From Topomyia yanbarensis (Eukaryota; Arthropoda; Insecta; Diptera; Culicidae): a stretch of 64,000 nucleotides of DNA. Shown here piece by piece: positions 1 to 16,900 of the stretch. The stretch lies in assembly GCF_030247195.1 (NCBI RefSeq), contig NC_080671.1:206919456-206983455 (forward strand). Direction: 5' to 3'. Below the pieces are notes generated by a model that saw only the letters and a program-made list of their open reading frames with translations, was not told where the DNA came from and searched no databases. Made by a program: the position numbers and the translations under genes. Numbering within the stretch: the stretch's first letter is position 1; each line of letters starts with the position of its first letter.

Positions 1-1183
1 GATTCCGAGCGAACGATAGGTAGTAAGCAAATTATATGTATGTATTGTATAGTACTGTTCGTCTTGATCTGTTGTGAGAAATTGTGAATCTAAATTGTAA
101 GCAAAATTGTATGCAACCATTAAATTAAGCTTGAGAAAAGAAAATATTGATTCCACTCCCTTTACCAACTGTTAATTTAAATAATTAATTAAATATAAAT
201 GTAACGCACATAACACACTACACATACAAAGATATCGAAACGGGAGGAATTGGATATGGAATTAACGGATGGAATTAGGAAATGCGGGACGAAGAAGGCG
301 GAAAATGAGGTGGAAAAGGGGGAGGTGAGGTATGAAATTGGGTTTTCCAGTAGTGGATTAGGTATAAGTCAGTCTTTTCCACTTGAGACACCAAGCACTA
401 CAGAAGTACTAGAAAGTTTTTGAGCCAGTTACGCTAGAGATCGGATAGTTTTCCCACTTCTAGTCACACGTTGCATGAGTGGCTAACAGTGCAGTGGAGA
501 AGAAGTTGCGAGTTCGGAGTATTTCGAGTCAGGTAACCTAATTGGGAACAACATTCTAATGGCAACAAAAACCCTCATACCTTCTCCATTGTTAACCTCA
601 GGACCCATCAAGTTTCGGCTGGAAGTTTGTGTGGCCAAGTCCCACCGATAACTCCGGAAATACCCTGCGACGTTGGGATCATAGTTCGTGTCACCACGAG
701 GCAGTTCGTGAACAAAATCCCCGCCACGACCACATTTCTGCCGGGATTCGTCGGCCACGTGGAAAAGCCCGACGAGAAAGCCGCCATTCTGCCTCCTGCA
801 GCCCAGCAAGCCATCCGGCAACCGCATGCTACTGCCGCCCAGCGCGGAAAACAGACAACCGTCTTCGACCGCCGCCCAGTGAGCGAACCAGAAATCGCAT
901 ATGACCGTCACTACGCGCGCATCCCGTCAGCAGTCTACGATCGTCACCCAGTGTACGCCCAGCACGAGTCCCCGAATTCCTCCCCAGCGCCGGCCGGCCA
1001 ACATACACACCTACACCACACACCGTAAGCAAATAAAGTTAAGTAAAAGTGAAAAATCTGTGTTTTTGGACTTTTGATCAGTGCTAAGAGCCGACCCTGT
1101 AAAGCAGAGAAAATCCCTGGAGGAAAAGCCTGTTTGGTTTCGTCCTCAGCTACCTCCTTGGGGTTGAGTAAAAGAATATAACA
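1..1183 (+). repeat. 5' LTR of element A (first ~33 bases outside the window)
   Basis: It matches 7871-9053 base for base except three substitutions. The LTR ends in ...ATAACA just before the primer-binding site. An AATAAA polyadenylation signal lies at 1032-1037. The stretch ~600-1020 is strikingly richer in G+C than the rest of the element and is open in several frames on both strands (for example 133 codons at 627-1028 on + and 142 codons at 911-483 on -). I see no known domain in those frames; they are most likely a by-product of base composition. Confidence 0.95.
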
Positions 1184-1185
1184 AT

Positions 1186-1197
1186 TGGTGCCCAACT
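1186..1197 (+). other. Primer-binding site of element A
   Basis: TGGTGCCCAACT begins three bases after the LTR end. It would pair with the 3' end of a tRNA (…GGGCACCA) to prime minus-strand DNA synthesis. It resembles the TGGCGCCCAAC type of gypsy elements; I do not assign the tRNA. Confidence 0.75.
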
Positions 1198-1611
1198 CAA
1201 AGAAAAGCAATACTGATCAGAAGTCCAAAGGGAGTGAGACAGGTTAGAAAATATACATACGATAGTTAAAACAGCTTATATTTGCTCGGAATTAGTGAAT
1301 AGGTCAGGTGTTCGATCTGCGTGACGCGAAGCACATTTTCCGCAGGAATTACTGAGACAGTTGTGCTTCTACTAGTGCGCGAACGTCGTTTAGAGTAATT
1401 AATTGAATGCTAAGTGTACTAAATAGTTACACGCGAACAAGTTAGAGACGAGTTGATTTTTTCATTTAATTTTTTTTTCATTAATGGGTTTTGACTCAAC
1501 CAATCACAACTAATATAAATCAATAATTTCTTATGAACGAAACCTCTTTTGATATTGCGTGAATACAATCATTTCTTTCGGCAAGTGTGATTGTGGTAGA
1601 ATTGTCGGGTA

Positions 1612-3687
1612 ATGGATTTGCAATCGGCCTACCGACAAATGGAGGTGTCTCACCTCGCAGTAGACGAAGTGGAACACGAGCTCTTGATCAGGAACATGTT
1701 GTTTCGTTTGGACGACCATGAGAGCGTCAAACGACGTAAGCTTAGGGAGAGGATGAAAGAAGAGAGAAGTTTAGGGGTCAATTCCACAGCCTTTGGTAGG
1801 ACGTGGAGATCTGCTCAGGAGGAGATTGAGGTCATACGATCTCGAATTCATATCATTCGTGGGATACTAGACAATCCAAAAGCCGATGCTAGGCAACGAA
1901 CAAAGTTGAGTACCCGTATGATTCATTATAAGGTGAGAATTAATTTGCTAGCGAGAGCAATCGATGCGCGGAAATACTTACCTCAGATTAATGACATTGA
2001 AACCCAGATAGACGATATCATAACAGTCCATTTCGATTCAATGAACCAAGGTAACGAAAGAGCCAAAGTTACTCCGTTGGAAAATAAGCTAACAGAAGTT
2101 TTAGATGAGGTACGCACCGAGATCGCAACCTTGAATGATACGGTTGCTACTCTCGAAGGTGGGGATGATGGGGGAGATTTAAATCAGGCAAGTGGAGGAG
2201 CAATGAACAGTTTAGCACAGAAAAGAGAGGAAATGGAACAGTCAGTAAAACGAGCAGATATTATTTTAGGAAAACTAAATGAATATGAACCAGGAAAGGA
2301 AAAGGAGTTCGCACATATGATTTCTGCATTCAAAGAGTTTGTCATTCGTACGACGGAACAGCAGAGGTCCAAAAGGGAACAAGAAATTAGAGCAGAACAG
2401 GAAAGATTACACGAATTTGAATCAAGAATTAAAAGACAACAGAATCTAGAAAGGTTATTGACGGAATTGAATGATAATTTCAAACAATCCAATAATGTCC
2501 CCACTCCCGAGTTAGAAATAGAAAAAAACCATACGCGCCCTTCAGATTATGTACCAACATCTGAAAAGGAGAATGTAGCACCAGATGAGCCATTCCTATT
2601 TCCAAGAAATCAAAGAATGAAAACCTAAAGGAGTCTCACAAGTGCATAGAAAGTTCAATGACGAGCTCCAGCGAAGAGCGGGAAGGTACAGTAAATTCGA
2701 AAATGAAAGGTTTATTACTCAAACAGAAGAAGGGTGGTAGTAATAGGAATCTCAGGAAGAAGAAAAAGAAGGTAGTAAGCTCCAGTTCGTCTGAACGAAC
2801 TCTCTCATCCGAGTTCTCGGAGAGTACGGAATCGTCGAGTTTGAGCTCTAGTAGCTCTAGCGACCCAACCGAAGAAGATAGATCATTTATTCAAGGGTCG
2901 TGCTAAAGATTGGTATATCGATGGCGTTGAAAATAGAGAATTTAAAAATTGGTCAGACTTGAAAAGAGAGTTAAAGAGGGAATTCCTTCCTCATGACCTT
3001 GACTTCCAACTAGAAATTCAGGCTACCAATCGACGTCAAATTCGGGGTGAAAAGTTCACAGATTATTTCCACGACATGGAAAAAATCTTTCAGTCGATGA
3101 CAAAAGAGCTGTCTGAAAGAAGGAAATTTGACATAATCTGGCGCAATATGCGCCACGATTACAAAAATGCTATAACGGGAGCAGGGATCAAATCTTTAAG
3201 CAAGTTGAAAAAGTATGGCAGAAAAATTGACGAGAATTTCAGTTTTCTTCAGAAGCAAACTGATAATCGCCCACGTAATAGTCAGGTTAGCGAAATTACG
3301 ACGAGCAAGGCAAAAGACAATGCTAGTAACCCTGGGAATAATACACGAGTTTTCACTAATAAAAACCATGTAAAGCCAAAAGTTTCGGGAGAGGAGAAGG
3401 GAGAGCAAAAGGGACAGTCAGCCAGAAACGATAGGAATGAAAGTGGGAAACGAGAGGTAGATCAGAAAATACAGCCAATGGAGGGGTCGTCACATGGTAC
3501 GATGCACGCTTTGGCAAACGAATACCGAAGACCGCCAATAGGGACATGCTACAATTGTCGTACCCACGGACATCACTATGTTGAATGTTCTGTTCCTAAG
3601 CGCAAATTTTGCCATATTTGTGGATTTTTGGACGTTTACACCAGTACATGTTCAGTTTGTCAAAAACACACCAAAGGATCAGCTTGA
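1612..3687 (+). pseudogene. gag: gag of element A, broken
   Basis: Gag packages the element RNA. Frame 1612-2628 (338 codons) is rich in charged heptads and looks like a coiled coil in its second half. It stops at 2626-2628, but the frame one base over is open through that stop and runs into a Ser/Lys-rich stretch (2658-2870), so a one-base shift lies near 2590-2612. At about 2870-2885 the frame changes again and the sequence jumps straight into the end of the Retrotrans_gag motif (GRAKDWY). The upstream half of that domain appears to be missing, suggesting a deletion of well over 100 bases. The C-terminus (2959-3687) has one proper zinc knuckle, CYNCRTHGHHYVEC (CX2CX4HX4C), and a second CX2CX9C in which the His is absent. 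Domain names rest on family knowledge; the frame changes are read directly. Confidence 0.85.
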
Positions 3688-6600
3688 GGGGGCAAGCTGG
3701 TTCGAATTTCATAAACCCTCCCACGCTTGATGAAATTACCAATGAATTAACATCTTATGGCTATGAGCCACTATCAGTTACCGATTATGATACTGAACCT
3801 GAAGTGGATGAAATTTTCGTCCATGTTCATGGAGACGGCAGACCTTTTGCTAAAGTAAATGTGCTGGGAATAGAAATACTTGGGCTTTTGGACAGTGGGG
3901 CCCAGCGGTCAGTTTTGGGCATCGGGTCTGAAAAACTGATTAATGCGTTGAAACTAAAAATTTATCCTACTCCCACCTCCGTTAAAACAGCGGAGGGAAA
4001 TAATGTTCCCGTAAAAGGTCTTGTTTATTTACCAATTAACTTCAACAATCAAACTCGAATAATACCTACACTAGTGGCTCCAGAACTTCGAAGGAGACTC
4101 ATTTTGGGCTTCGAAGATTTCTGGAGAGCATTTAACATTCGGCCGGCTTTACTCAGAGAGGAAGGGAGCATTGGAATTGATGACGTGGAGAACGCCGAAG
4201 TTATCTGCAATGAAGAGGCAACGCGCGATCTCTCGGAAGAGCAAGTAGCTCAACTGGAGAAGGCGAAAAGACTTTTTAAAGTGGTGATCGATGGTGAGAC
4301 CCTTGACGTCACACCATTGATCACCCATAAAATTGAGATCAAAGAGGAGTCTAGGGGCTTGCCTCCAATTCGAATTAATGCCTACCCAACCTCTCTGGAA
4401 ATGCAGAGGAGAATCAGCCAGGAAATTGATAAACTCTTAATACAGAAGGTGATCGAGAAAAGCAAAAGTGACTGGTCTCTCAGTACTGTCCCAGTTGTGA
4501 AATCTTCTGGGGAGGTTAGATTATGCCTAGATGCACGTCGTCTAAATGAACGAACACAAAGGGATGCCTATCCTCTTCCTCACCAAGACCGTATACTGAG
4601 TCGACTAGGGGCAAGTAAATATATGACTACCATAGATTTGACTAAAGCCTTTCTGCAAATCCCCCTTGACGTCAATTCGCGCAAGTATACGGCATTCTCG
4701 GTGGTGGGGAGAGGATTGTTCCAATTTACCAGATTGCCATTTGGCCTTGTGAATAGTCCAGCAAGTCTGTCGCGGCTTATGGATGAGGTTCTAGGCTATG
4801 GTGAATTGGAACCGAATGTGTTCGTTTACCTTGACGATATCGTCGTGGTAAGCGACACATTCGAGGCCCATCTTATCAGTTTGCGTGAAGTCGCTAAGCG
4901 GCTAAGAGTCGCAAATCTATCGATCAACCTTCAAAAATCCAAATTTTGCGTAACTGAACTACCTTATCTGGGTTATTTACTGACACCAGAAGGCATTCGT
5001 CCGAACCCAGAGAGGATCGACGCCATTCTAAACTACGAACGGCCGAACTCGATTCGTGCCTTGCGTCGATTTCTTGGCATGGCCAACTATTACAGGCGAT
5101 TTATTGCCTGTTTTAGTGAGATTAGTGCGCCTCTTACCAACTTACTCAAAAAGAAACCTAAATGCTTGGTTCGGAACGACGATGCCGAACAGGCATTTGT
5201 TCGTTTGAAGGAGAGTCTGATATCAGCCCCGATTTTGAGTAATCCGAATTTCGATTTGCCCTTTCACATACAGACAGATGCTAGCGACAATGCGATAGCC
5301 GCTGTGTTAACGCAAGAGCACGAAGACGGTGAGAAAGTAATTGCGTACTTTTCGCAAAAATTGACTCCGGCTCAGCAATCGTACGCTGCTACGGAGAAAG
5401 AGGGACTAGCAGTGCTCTCGGCAATCGAAAAAATTTCGCCCCTATATCGAAGGGATGCATTTCATCGTAATGACAGATGCTTCGGCCCTTACGTATATAA
5501 TGAATGGGAGATGGAAAACCTCGTCTCGACTCAGCAGATGGAGTATCGAACTCCAAGGGTATGATTTTGACATCAAGCATAGAAGAGGTAGGGACAATAT
5601 CATCCCGGATGCCCTCTCGCGAGCTGTCGAGGAGCTTGAGATCACAGATAACGACTGGTACCAAGAATTACTGCAAAAAGTTCAATCAAATCCCGAAGAA
5701 AATTTAGATTTCCGACTAGAGACCGGTAAATTGTATAAATTTGTACCGACGAAAACCGAGGTTTGCGATTATCGGTACGAATGGAAACTTTGCGTACCTG
5801 AAGCCCTTCGGAGAGATATTCTCCAAAAAGAGCATGACAACGCTTTCCATATTGGGTACGAAAAACTGATGGACAAATTGCGACAGCGGTATTTCTGGCC
5901 AAATATGGCATCTTCTGCAAAGAAATACGTTCAGAGCTGTCAGCAGTGTAAAGAAGTCAAACCCTCAAACGTGTCACAGCACCCCGAAATGGGAAAACAG
6001 CGTTTGACCACAAAACCTTTCCAGATACTTTCGATGGACTTTATTCAGTCCTTGCCTCGAAGCAAGTCTGGAAACATACATCTTCTGGTATTGTTGGACA
6101 TGTTTTCCAAATGGACAATATTGTTCCCCGTCAAGAACATAGCCTCCGATGTCGTTATCCGGTTTGTTGAGCAACACTGGTTCCGTAGATATTCCGTACC
6201 TGAGATCATTATCACGGACAATGCCAGTTGCTTTCTCAGCAAAGATTTCAAGATCTTTCTCGATCGATACCACATACAACACTGGGCTAATGCACGCTAC
6301 CACAGTCAGGCGAACCCAGTTGAGAGACTGAACCGCAGCATAAACGCTTGCATTCGGACGTACGTGAATTCCAACCAACGACTATGGGATACTCGTATCT
6401 CTGAGATCGAGTACACCATCAATAACACAAGGCACTCTTCTACAGGGTTTACACCCTATAAGATTTTGTTCGGGCATGAGATAGTTGCCGATGGTGACGA
6501 ACATAAGCTCGATGCAGACATTGAGGATCGCTCTGAAAGAGAAAGAGTGCATGAAAAACTGAAAATAGATCGAGTTAATTTTGATACGGTTTATAAAAAC

Positions 6601-6903
6601 CTCGAACGAGCGCACGAGAAGAGCAGTAAGAGCTACAATTTGCGATTCCGAAAACCCGCTCCTGTCTACGAGGTAGGTCAGAGAGTTTTTCGGAGAAATT
6701 TCGCACAGTCGTCCGCAGGAGAGGCATTTAACGCCAAATTAGGTCCCATGTACATTCTATGTACCGTCATAGCCCGGCGTGGAACAAGTTCCTATGAGTT
6801 GATGGACAGTTCCGGTAAAAATGTAGGAATTGTCTCAGCCGCCGATCTTAGGCCAGGAAACGCGGCAAAAGAGAACTCTAAAACCCAAAATGTAAATACT
6901 TAG
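3609..6903 (+). pseudogene. pol: pol of element A (protease-RT-RNase H-integrase), one frameshift
   Basis: Two overlapping frames, 3609-5564 and 5455-6903, together make a complete Ty3/gypsy Pol. It overlaps the end of gag by about 79 bases in the -1 frame, the usual set-up for ribosomal frameshifting. Protease: LLDSGAQ with DSGA near residue 95 of the first frame. Reverse transcriptase: VYLDDIVVVS near residue 405 (4823). RNase H: IQTDASDNAIAA. Integrase in the second frame: HHCC finger at about 5835-5952 (H…H then CQQC), then the DDE triad as MDF (~6034), TDN (~6218) and VERLN (~6320). The frame switches at about 5425-5455, inside RNase H, near a run of six A, so one extra or missing base there is enough. 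Otherwise the domains look undamaged. Confidence 0.93.
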
Positions 6904-7837
6904 TATAATTTAGCGTACATTCCATTATATTAATACGTACATTAATTGCATGTTTTACTTGTATTTTTGTTCTAATTTGTAGGATTAATGTTCATTCGCC
7001 TCGTTTTCATACAATTTCGGTCAATAAAAATCCAATTGGTTCGAGCGGAAAGTGTAATGCGCACACATTTTCATCACTTCTTTCTGAAGATATTTTGTGG
7101 AAAAAAGGTTAAAGAGTATGATAAAGTTCAAGGTCAGTCTATTTGGTGTTCGATAGTCAGGTCTATGTAGTGGTTTTGATTTAAGTTGTTTGTCTCACAA
7201 TCCGCAATATTGTATTCGTTTCGTAAATCACTAATATAACAATAGAAGCTTGTTATCTGACACATAGTACGCTCATTTGGAGGAAAATCGGTAAAGGGCA
7301 ACTAAAACATAAATGTAAAACTCCTTTGGGTATAGAAAAGTTTAGAACGTTCATTTTTCCTATGATATCAGAAACAACGATTCAAGTTCGATTCCACTTT
7401 TTTGGTTGCTGTGATATGATATGCAACAATAGAATCACCAGTAACACTTCTTTCTTCAACTACAGTCACCATGCCAATAGATTGCTTGAGGTCCACTTTA
7501 TCAAGTACTGCTCCAACAGAAATAGGTAGCGTTCGGTTGAAATTCTCCCTCTCAATATAGTTGAGATTCAGGAAGAGATGGACCGATTACTGAGAGAAAA
7601 GGGTAAAGGCGCTAGTAAATGGCTTCTTGTCCAAGGTTTGACAAGAACTTTCATTTAGTTATCTTAGCTTCAAAATATTTACTCTTGCGGATTACGAATA
7701 TGGCAAAAGGCCTACTCAACCCTGGGAGCACAGTTGTACAGTGGTTTTCTGTGAATAAATTGATGAAGATTATAAAAAAAGAAACGTTGAAAAATAAATT
7801 GATAAATCAATTTATTTTTACGGGGAGTGTGGGGTAG
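6904..7837 (+). other. 3' untranslated region of element A and polypurine tract
   Basis: About 930 bases between the integrase stop and the 3' LTR. It is AT-rich, holds only short frames with no recognisable domain, and shows no envelope gene. The purine-rich run GGGGAGTGTGGGGTAG at 7822-7837 directly abuts the TGTTACCG start of the 3' LTR and is the likely polypurine primer of plus-strand synthesis. Confidence 0.7.
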
Positions 7838-9053
7838 TGTTACCGTTTGGGATGCTATCCCCTAGGATCTGATTCCGAGCGAACGATAGGTAGTAAGCAA
7901 ATTATATGTATGTATTGTATAGTACTGTTCGTCTTGATCTGTTGTGAGAAATTGTGAATCTAAATTGTAAGCAAAATTGTATGCAACCATTAAATTAAGC
8001 TTGAGAAAAGAAAATATTGATTCCACTCCCTTTACCAACTGGTAATTTAAATAATTAATTAAATATAAATGTAACGCACATAACACACTACACATACAAA
8101 GATATCGAAACGGGAGGAATTGGATATGGAATTAACGGATGGAATTAGGAAATGCGGGACGAAGAAGGCGGAAAATGAGGTGGAAAAGGGGGAGGTGAGG
8201 TATGAAATTGGGTTTTCCAGTAGTGGATTAGGTATAAGTCAGTCTTTTCCACTTGAGACACCAAGCACTACAGAAGTACTAGAAAGTTTTTGAGCCAGTT
8301 ACGCTAGAGATCGGATAGTTTTCCCACTTCTAGTCACACGTTGCATGAGTGGCTAACAGTGCAGTGGAGAAGAAGTTGCGAGTTCGGAGTATTTCGAGTC
8401 AGGTAACCTAATTGGGAACAACATTCTAATGGCAACAAAAACCCTCATACCTTCTCCATTGTTAACCTCAGGACCCATCAAGTTTCGGCTGGAAGTTTGT
8501 GTGGCCAAGTCCCACCGATAACTCCGGAAATACCCTGCGACGTTGGGATCATAGTTCGTGTCACCACGAGGCAGTTCGTGAACAAAATCCCCGCCACGAC
8601 CACATTTCTGCCGGGATTCGTCGGCCACGTGGAAAAGCCCGACGAGAAAGCCGCCATTCTGCCTCCTGCAGCCCAGCAAGCCATCCGGCAACCGCATGCT
8701 ACTGCCGCCCAGCGCGGAAAACAGACAACCGTCTTCGACCGCCGCCCAGTGAGCGAACCAGAAATCGCATATGACCGTCACTACGCGCGCATCCCGTCAG
8801 CAGTCTACGATCGTCACCCAGTGTACGCCCAGCACGAGTCCCCGAATTCCTCCCCAGCGCCGGCCGGCCAACATACACACCTACACCACACACCGTAAGC
8901 AAATAAAGTTAAGTAAAAGTGAAAAATCTGTGTTTTTGGACTTTTGATCAGTGCTAAGAGCCGACCCTGTAAAGTAGAGAAAATCCCTGGAGGAAAAGCC
9001 TGTTTGGTTTCGTCCTCAGCTCCCTCCTTGGGGTTGAGTAAAAGAATATAACA
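7838..9053 (+). repeat. 3' LTR of element A (1216 bp)
   Basis: It begins TGTTACCG after the polypurine tract and ends ATAACA; beyond this point the two LTR copies diverge. From 7871 on it is the same sequence as 1-1183 apart from three substitutions. The G+C-rich open frames reappear at 8353-8902, and the AATAAA at about 8902. Confidence 0.95.
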
Positions 9054-9760
9054 AATTTTATCTTTCTTCGGCTTATTGCCACTTGGTCATATCTCCCCAT
9101 AAAATCTTGGTCATGTCTCCCCAACATTAGTTATTGCGTTCAACCTCGTGCAAATTTTAGTAATAACTATTTCAATGTTCCGATTCATGTAAAATCATTT
9201 CACTAGTTCATAAAGCATAAAATAATGTATGAGTACTATAGAAGTAATTATTAAGCGAGTAGATATGTCCATACGAGGTTTGATGCAAAATTACATCATT
9301 TAACGCAAATTTATTAAATACGGAATAGTTTCTATAAAGAAAGAATTTTTCATTCCAAACCTTTAAAATTACCTTGACGGACCGAAACTAGTATAAAAAT
9401 ATCTTTGAAATTTTTTTAAGAACCTAATGGAACACGTCAAAGCCAATAATAGAATTCTGCGCTTGGTCAAGTCTCTCCATGTTCCCCTAATCGAAATTGT
9501 TTTGACCACGAAAGAATGATTTCCGTGCTACAGATGGCTGCCTTTTAAATATTTTTATAGCACGTTAAAGTTAAAATTTTGAGCCCAAAATGCATAATTT
9601 CTAGAAAACCTCGATATATGCAGATTAAGATGAATTCGTTTTACAAAGTCTCGTAGGAAAACATATTGAATATCCACTTTACCCCAAATCATGTCTTTAC
9701 TGCCCCTACATGCAGAATATTGATATTGGACTTAGCGTCCTGATCATCAATTTTCATTTC
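9054..9760. other. AT-rich flank without a gene
   Basis: No coding frame of interest. The phrase TTGGTCA(T/A)(A/G)TCTC occurs three times (about 9083, 9107 and 9463), which suggests an eroded repeat, but I cannot assign it to a family. Confidence 0.5.
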
Positions 9761-9779
9761 ATTATGTATATGCTTTGTG

Positions 9780-13720
<3,941 letters not shown>

Positions 13721-13959
13721 TGTTGTAGCCCTGTGCGCGGGCAGGTCAGGAGTCTTGTTGATCAAATAAAAAGACACTCGCGTACAGACTACATAAAATA
13801 CTTTTAATAACGAAAGGTTAAAATAAAAGAGCATGTGCTCAACGGACTGACTGATGACTGACTGGACGCTGTTCGGTGCATCAACTGAGTGACAGGCGGG
13901 CTGCCACCAGTGAGCCCAGCAATTCCTGTTGAGTTGTAGGGATGTCCACGTCTCCAACA
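13721..13959 (-). repeat. 3' LTR of element B (239 bp)
   Basis: Same sequence as 17300-17537 apart from one extra G. Preceded by the target-site duplication GTCAT. Confidence 0.95.
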
Positions 13960-13968
13960 TCTCCCCTC

Positions 13969-16900
13969 CTAATACAGCTGATAGGGGTCGAACCATTGCG
14001 GAGCTCTTCGGACACGCGAAGAGCGGCGAGGTACCTGAACAGCTGAATCGGCTTCATTTGCAGATTGAAATTCTGATGTCGAACTTGGCGATGTTGAAGA
14101 TGAAGAAGACGATACTGATAACTGTGACGATGACTCCGATGATAAGGTAGGCCTTCTCACCAGAGTATTTGGTGTTGACGATGGTCTCAAACTAGAGCAG
14201 CTTGTAAGAGGTGCTACTGGTGTTGAGTGTGCTAATGGATCCGTTGTACGACGAACCGGAAGATTCCAAGCATCAAGTAGAATGTTGAGTGGAAGTTTCG
14301 TACTATCTGTCGATGTCGATACGTTGAGATCCTCTGATATAGCGCGATCTCGAAGCTGGTTAACATGGGAGCGAACAAGCCTTCTATTGTCGAGCTGAAC
14401 GTTGTAACCGGTTCGATGTGTAAACAGGAATTCCTTTCTTCGAACCGAAAATCCTCAGCAGCGGCTCGTGATCAGTCTGAAGATGAAAGCGACGACCAAA
14501 CAACATTTTGTGAAATTTAGTCACTGCAAAAATTATTGCAAGTCCTTCACGATCGGGCTGACTATAGTTTTTTTCTGCTGCTGTGAGTGCTCTGGAGGCA
14601 TGCTGTACCACCTTGAGAGTACCGTCCGGAAACTTGTGTGATAATGTTGCACCGACACCAACAGACGACGCATCTGCCGACACAACTATATCAAGCGCAG
14701 GGTTGTAGTGTGTCAACAGTAGATCGGATTTCAACACTTCTTTAAATTTGTTAAATGCCGCCTGGCATTTTTCCGTCCACTCAAATTTGGCATCCGCCTT
14801 GATCAGCTCATCAAGAGGATACCGAAGGGTGCGCATACTAGGAACAAACTTGCCGTAGTAATTTATTGCTCCTAGGAAAGAGCGAACACCGGAGACGTCA
14901 GTGGGCGGTGGCATTTCGTTGATGGCTTGAACCTTTGATGGATCCGGGCGAAGACCGTTGCGGTCAAGCAGATGACCTACATATTTAATTTGCGGCTGAG
15001 CGAATATGCACTTTTCTACACGAATGGTAAAACCAAAATCGCTGATCCTTTGAAACACTGCATGAAGGTTCGCCCAGTGATTTTCAGGATTTACACCACC
15101 AACGACGACGTCATCTAGATAACCACACGTATGAGGGAGGCCTGCCAGCATAGTATCGATAAGTTGCTGGAATGCTCCCGGTGCTGCTTTGACTCCCGGT
15201 GTCAGAGGTTGTACCGGTAAAGTCCCCGATGGGTGTTGATGGTTAACAATTCACGGCTGCTTTCGTCCACTTCTACCTGCAGAAATGCATCCGACAGATC
15301 AATTCGGCTAAACACTGTGCAATTAGCCAATTTGTTGAAAATTTCTTCCGGTAGCGGCAACGGATATTGATGCGGTTGCAGGGCATTGTTGAGACCGGTG
15401 GAATAGTCACCGCAGATACGAATAGATCCGTTCGTTTTTCGGACGACGACGATGGGAGCTGCCCAATCCGAAAAGTCTACCGGTGTGATGATTTTTGCTC
15501 GTTCCAGTCGGTCGAGTTCGTTATCCACACTGCTATGTACCGCATAAGCCACTGGACGCTTTGCACGAAAAACTGGAGTTGCACCTGGTATTAGTTCCAA
15601 TTTCACTTTTGTTTTCGTACACAACCCCAGCTCGCTCCTAAACACCCTCGGGTATGCTGATTTGAGTGACTGCAAAGTGACAGAAGGAACAGTGACGTTG
15701 TTGCAGTACGTGCTAATGGGCAGTGACCAGAGATCGAATGCATCCATCAAATCGATGCCAAGAAGATAAAGTGGTTTTTCAACAACGTAAAACTGACCGG
15801 TATGTTGTTTGCCATTGAAAGAAATGACACAACTGAACTTAAACAAAAACTGCAAGCGGTCGCCTGACGCTGTTGCGGCTTGTTCGTTTGCCGGCACTGT
15901 GGGTGGTTTACCTATTTTCTCCCACAACCGTTTCGAAACGATGCTTATGTCAGACCCCGTGTCCAACTGCAGACGCACATTTACACCGTTCAACATCACA
16001 GTAACAAAACGGCGCCTTTTATCGACGGTATTAATCACAAGACTTACGCTTTTTGTAGCATACGATCCCGGGTGCTTTTTGTTTCGACTGGCTTTGGATG
16101 TTCGTTTGGCAGTGGAACAATAACCCTCACGGTGTCCGACAATACCACAATCTTTGCATTTGTGGCTCCTATGAGTGCAGTCTCGAACGAAATGCATTCC
16201 TCCACAGAACCAGCAGGGCGTTGAGGGAATGTTTTTGTCGGGTCCGGCTGTCTCCACTGGCGGTTTCTGTTGATGCTTTGAAAATTGTTTTCGCTTGATG
16301 AAATTTACCGATGACGGTGGTGCTGATGACTCGATCATTGCCGTGTCCCGCTTTAGGCACAACAATCGCTGACAGTCTTCCGAAAGATGATCGAGAGTGA
16401 TGTCATCGCGTTCCTCAATTTTCGACAGTAGCCGCGTTCGTATTTCGCTGTCTCCTTCCGACTTTAAACCGCAAACAAACATAAGACATTTGAACTGCTC
16501 CTCGGTAAGTTTGCTTAGCTCGAATTCAACGCAGGTCTTGTTGATTCGGCAAGCATATGTGACGTAATCGTCGGTCGGTTGTTTGGTAACCTGCAAACAC
16601 CGATACCGTTTACTGATGACGGACTCTGCAGCGCCGAAAAGGATTTTTAGTTTTTCAACTGTATCAGCAAATTTGTAGTCCTTCGGCAATTTCGGCAGGA
16701 TGTAACTCACATATCTTTCGTGCTCAGATGATCCGAGTTTTCGCATGAGCAAGCGGACTTTCGCTTCATCGTCCAGCCGTGCAGCATCTTGCTCGAACAA
16801 ATCATCGTATCTGCCGTACCATGCAGCGAAGGTTATGTTTCCATCCGGATCGTAGCGAAACTCTTTGATATTGTTTGCTAGTGAATCGAGAATCATTTCA

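Larger units (their letters stand above)
1..9053 (+). mobile_element. Ty3/gypsy LTR retrotransposon (element A), recent but defective
   Basis: The order LTR, primer-binding site, gag, protease, reverse transcriptase, RNase H, integrase, polypurine tract, LTR is that of the Ty3/gypsy group. The window starts inside the 5' LTR: by comparison with the 3' LTR about 33 bases are missing, so the left target duplication cannot be checked. The two LTRs line up without gaps at a constant offset of 7870, and I see only three mismatches (172/8042, 1105/8975, 1152/9022), about 0.25%, so insertion was recent. Despite this, gag and pol each carry frame breaks, so the copy probably moved with proteins from another copy, or was damaged very recently, or the breaks are sequencing errors. 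No env-like frame lies between pol and the 3' LTR. Confidence 0.93.

Noticed and set aside
483..911. 142-codon minus-strand frame in the LTR of element A
   Set aside because: Overlaps equally long frames on the other strand, has no domain, and appears twice only because the LTR is duplicated.
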